DNA from: SKPS01 sp964469215
GTDB lineage: Bacteria; Bacteroidota; Bacteroidia; Bacteroidales; SKPS01
Assembly (NCBI GenBank): GCA_964469215.1
Contig: CAYXYB010000001.1
Coordinates: 558,001 to 622,000 of the forward strand
Reading direction: 5' to 3'
Length of the DNA: 64,000 bases
Part shown: piece by piece, positions 62,973 through 64,000 of the stretch
Numbering within the stretch: the first letter of the stretch is position 1
Layout: every line of letters begins with the position of its first letter
Translations under genes and position numbers: made by a program
The notes under the pieces: generated by a model
Seen by the model: only the letters and a program-made list of their open reading frames with translations
Told to the model about the DNA's origin: nothing
Database searches by the model: none

Positions 62973-64000
62973 ATGAACATTGAAGAGTTAAAAAAGCAGC
63001 ACCACCTCATTAAGGAGGTGGATTACAGCGTAACGCCTGTTGAAAGGGGTTACACAGACAAAGTGTTATACATCAATCTTAAAGATCTGGAACCGGTTAT
63101 AAAGGAGGTTCCTGAACTCATGAAAGAGAAGTTCATTGGTGGCAGGGGATATGGTTTGAAATTGTTATGGGATGCCACAAAGCCTGAAACCAAATGGAAC
63201 GATCCGGAGAATGAGATAATAATTTCCCCAGGTCCGATTGCAGGAATTACACAGTATTCCGGTACCGGAAAATCTATATGTGTTTCTATCTCTCCTCAGA
63301 CAGATATTCCAATTGACAGCAACGTAGGTGGTTTTTTCGGACCTTTCCTGAAGTTTTGCGGGTTTGATGCACTGGAACTCCAGCATAAAACGGGTAAAGA
63401 CCTGATAATAGTGATTGATGGAACAAAGGGTAAGATACGGTTCGAGGAGATACCATCAGGATATCCCGTTGACAGTCATGAGTTGGCAGAGGTTCTCACT
63501 GAGATTTATGCTGATGACGAGAAGGACAGGAAGAACATTGCAGTTGTTTCGAGCGGGGCTGCTGCAGAACATTCACTGATTGGAATGCTGAATTTCAGTT
63601 TCTATGATTCGAAACGCAAAAAGGTACGTCTGAAACAGGCTGGCAGAGGAGGCATAGGTACTGTTTTTCGTGATAAAAATGTCAGGGCTTTGGTTGCAAA
63701 GATACCCGGCGTTAAGGGTAACCTGAACAATGTTGTTGATCTTGAGGCGATAATGGAACGGGGCAAACGCTTCAACAAAGAGATGAGAGAACTTGACGAC
63801 AGTCAGAGTGAAATGAAGACGAAAGGGACTGCACACCTGGTAAACATAATGAACGATTATGACCTTTTACCGGTTCATAATTTCAAATATGGCAGTCACA
63901 AAGATGCCGACAACATACATGGTGATGTGTGGAAGAAGATGTTCACCCAGGGTATTCCTGATGGATGTTGGATAGGGTGCAACATGGCGTGTGCAAAGGG
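62973..64000 (+). CDS. Aldehyde:ferredoxin oxidoreductase family, N-terminal part
   Basis: The first 342 codons of a gene that runs off the right edge. The N-terminal domain matches the tungsten-bis-pterin aldehyde:ferredoxin oxidoreductase (AOR) family: GYTDKVLYINLKDL, KFIGGRGYGLKLLWDAT, GPIAGITQYSGTGKSICVS, SNVGGFFGPFLKFCGFDALE and RAGRGGIGTVFRDKNV-like AGRGGIGTVFRDKN. At the end the cluster-binding region reads CWIGCNMAC (Cys332, 336, 340), that is C-x3-C-x3-C rather than the C-x2-C-x3-C of P. furiosus AOR. It oxidises aldehydes or related substrates with ferredoxin, so it points to an anaerobe. Exact substrate unknown. Confidence 0.88.
   Translation, partial: MNIEELKKQHHLIKEVDYSVTPVERGYTDKVLYINLKDLEPVIKEVPELMKEKFIGGRGYGLKLLWDATKPETKWNDPENEIIISPGPIAGITQYSGTGKSICVSISPQTDIPIDSNVGGFFGPFLKFCGFDALELQHKTGKDLIIVIDGTKGKIRFEEIPSGYPVDSHELAEVLTEIYADDEKDRKNIAVVSSGAAAEHSLIGMLNFSFYDSKRKKVRLKQAGRGGIGTVFRDKNVRALVAKIPGVKGNLNNVVDLEAIMERGKRFNKEMRELDDSQSEMKTKGTAHLVNIMNDYDLLPVHNFKYGSHKDADNIHGDVWKKMFTQGIPDGCWIGCNMACAK

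Noticed and set aside
1..64000. CRISPR arrays, insertion sequences, integrated phage or rRNA
   Set aside because: No array of regularly spaced direct repeats, no transposase or integrase frame, and no rRNA-like stretch was seen on either strand.

Overview
The window looks like the chromosome of a Bacteroidetes member, most likely an anaerobic Bacteroidales-type bacterium. The evidence is as follows. Several secreted proteins end in type IX secretion (T9SS) sorting modules, and a PorT-like T9SS protein is present. There are families largely confined to the phylum (DUF6029, Omp28-like, DUF5723, a DUF6427-like membrane protein, HU-CCDC81/SPOR). Prolyl-tRNA synthetase is of the archaeal/eukaryotic type. 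Promoter-like TAnnTTTG boxes precede many genes, and Shine-Dalgarno sequences are mostly absent. Tryptophanase and an aldehyde:ferredoxin oxidoreductase point to anaerobic or fermentative metabolism. No phage, insertion sequence, CRISPR array or rRNA was seen, so this is mostly core chromosome with a strong cell-envelope theme.

Layout. 1-6.5 kb: envelope and secreted proteins (DUF6029 fragment, TlpA-like thioredoxin, Omp28-like T9SS protein, FadL-like barrel, a Tyr/Gly/Ser-rich lipoprotein). 6.6-12.2 kb: proS, lpxK, a Nif3-like protein with its zinc-ribbon partner, and a small T9SS cargo. 12.3-19 kb: envelope biogenesis (OstA-like protein, MlaD-like protein, SPOR-tailed amidase, LptD). 19-21.2 kb: tryptophanase and an MntP-like membrane protein. 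21.3-27.2 kb: a tight minus-strand operon (GH3 enzyme, propeller-like protein, deoxynucleoside kinase, kdsB, HU/SPOR protein, trmB, alkyltransferase-like protein). 27.2-33.9 kb: ispE, then purD, a DUF6427-like protein, rnhB and a large membrane-anchored protein. 34-40.4 kb: lipoprotein plus DUF5723 barrel, a LysM glucosaminidase, a DedA-like protein, and a FISUMP protein with an internal T9SS-like module. 40.6 kb: tRNA-Glu. 40.8-45.7 kb: porT, a FAD enzyme, an unknown protein, and a C69 dipeptidase. 45.7-49.4 kb: a Trp/Tyr-repeat T9SS protein and a LytS/LytR-type two-component pair. 49.5-62.8 kb: a same-strand block with PbpC, M48 protease, papain-like protease, EF-hand barrel, SPOR protein and a giant alpha-2-macroglobulin. 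63-64 kb: the start of an aldehyde:ferredoxin oxidoreductase gene, cut by the window edge.

How it fits together. Many genes serve the outer membrane and peptidoglycan: lipid A and Kdo supply (lpxK, kdsB), LPS export (OstA-like, LptD), lipid trafficking (MlaD-like), and peptidoglycan synthesis, cleavage or binding (PbpC, amidase, glucosaminidase, SPOR proteins). The block most worth a second look is the 13-kb alpha-2-macroglobulin to PbpC stretch. In E. coli these two genes are adjacent; here they flank two proteases, a calcium-binding-type barrel and a SPOR protein. All functions are assigned by reading motifs and recalling families; no database search was run.
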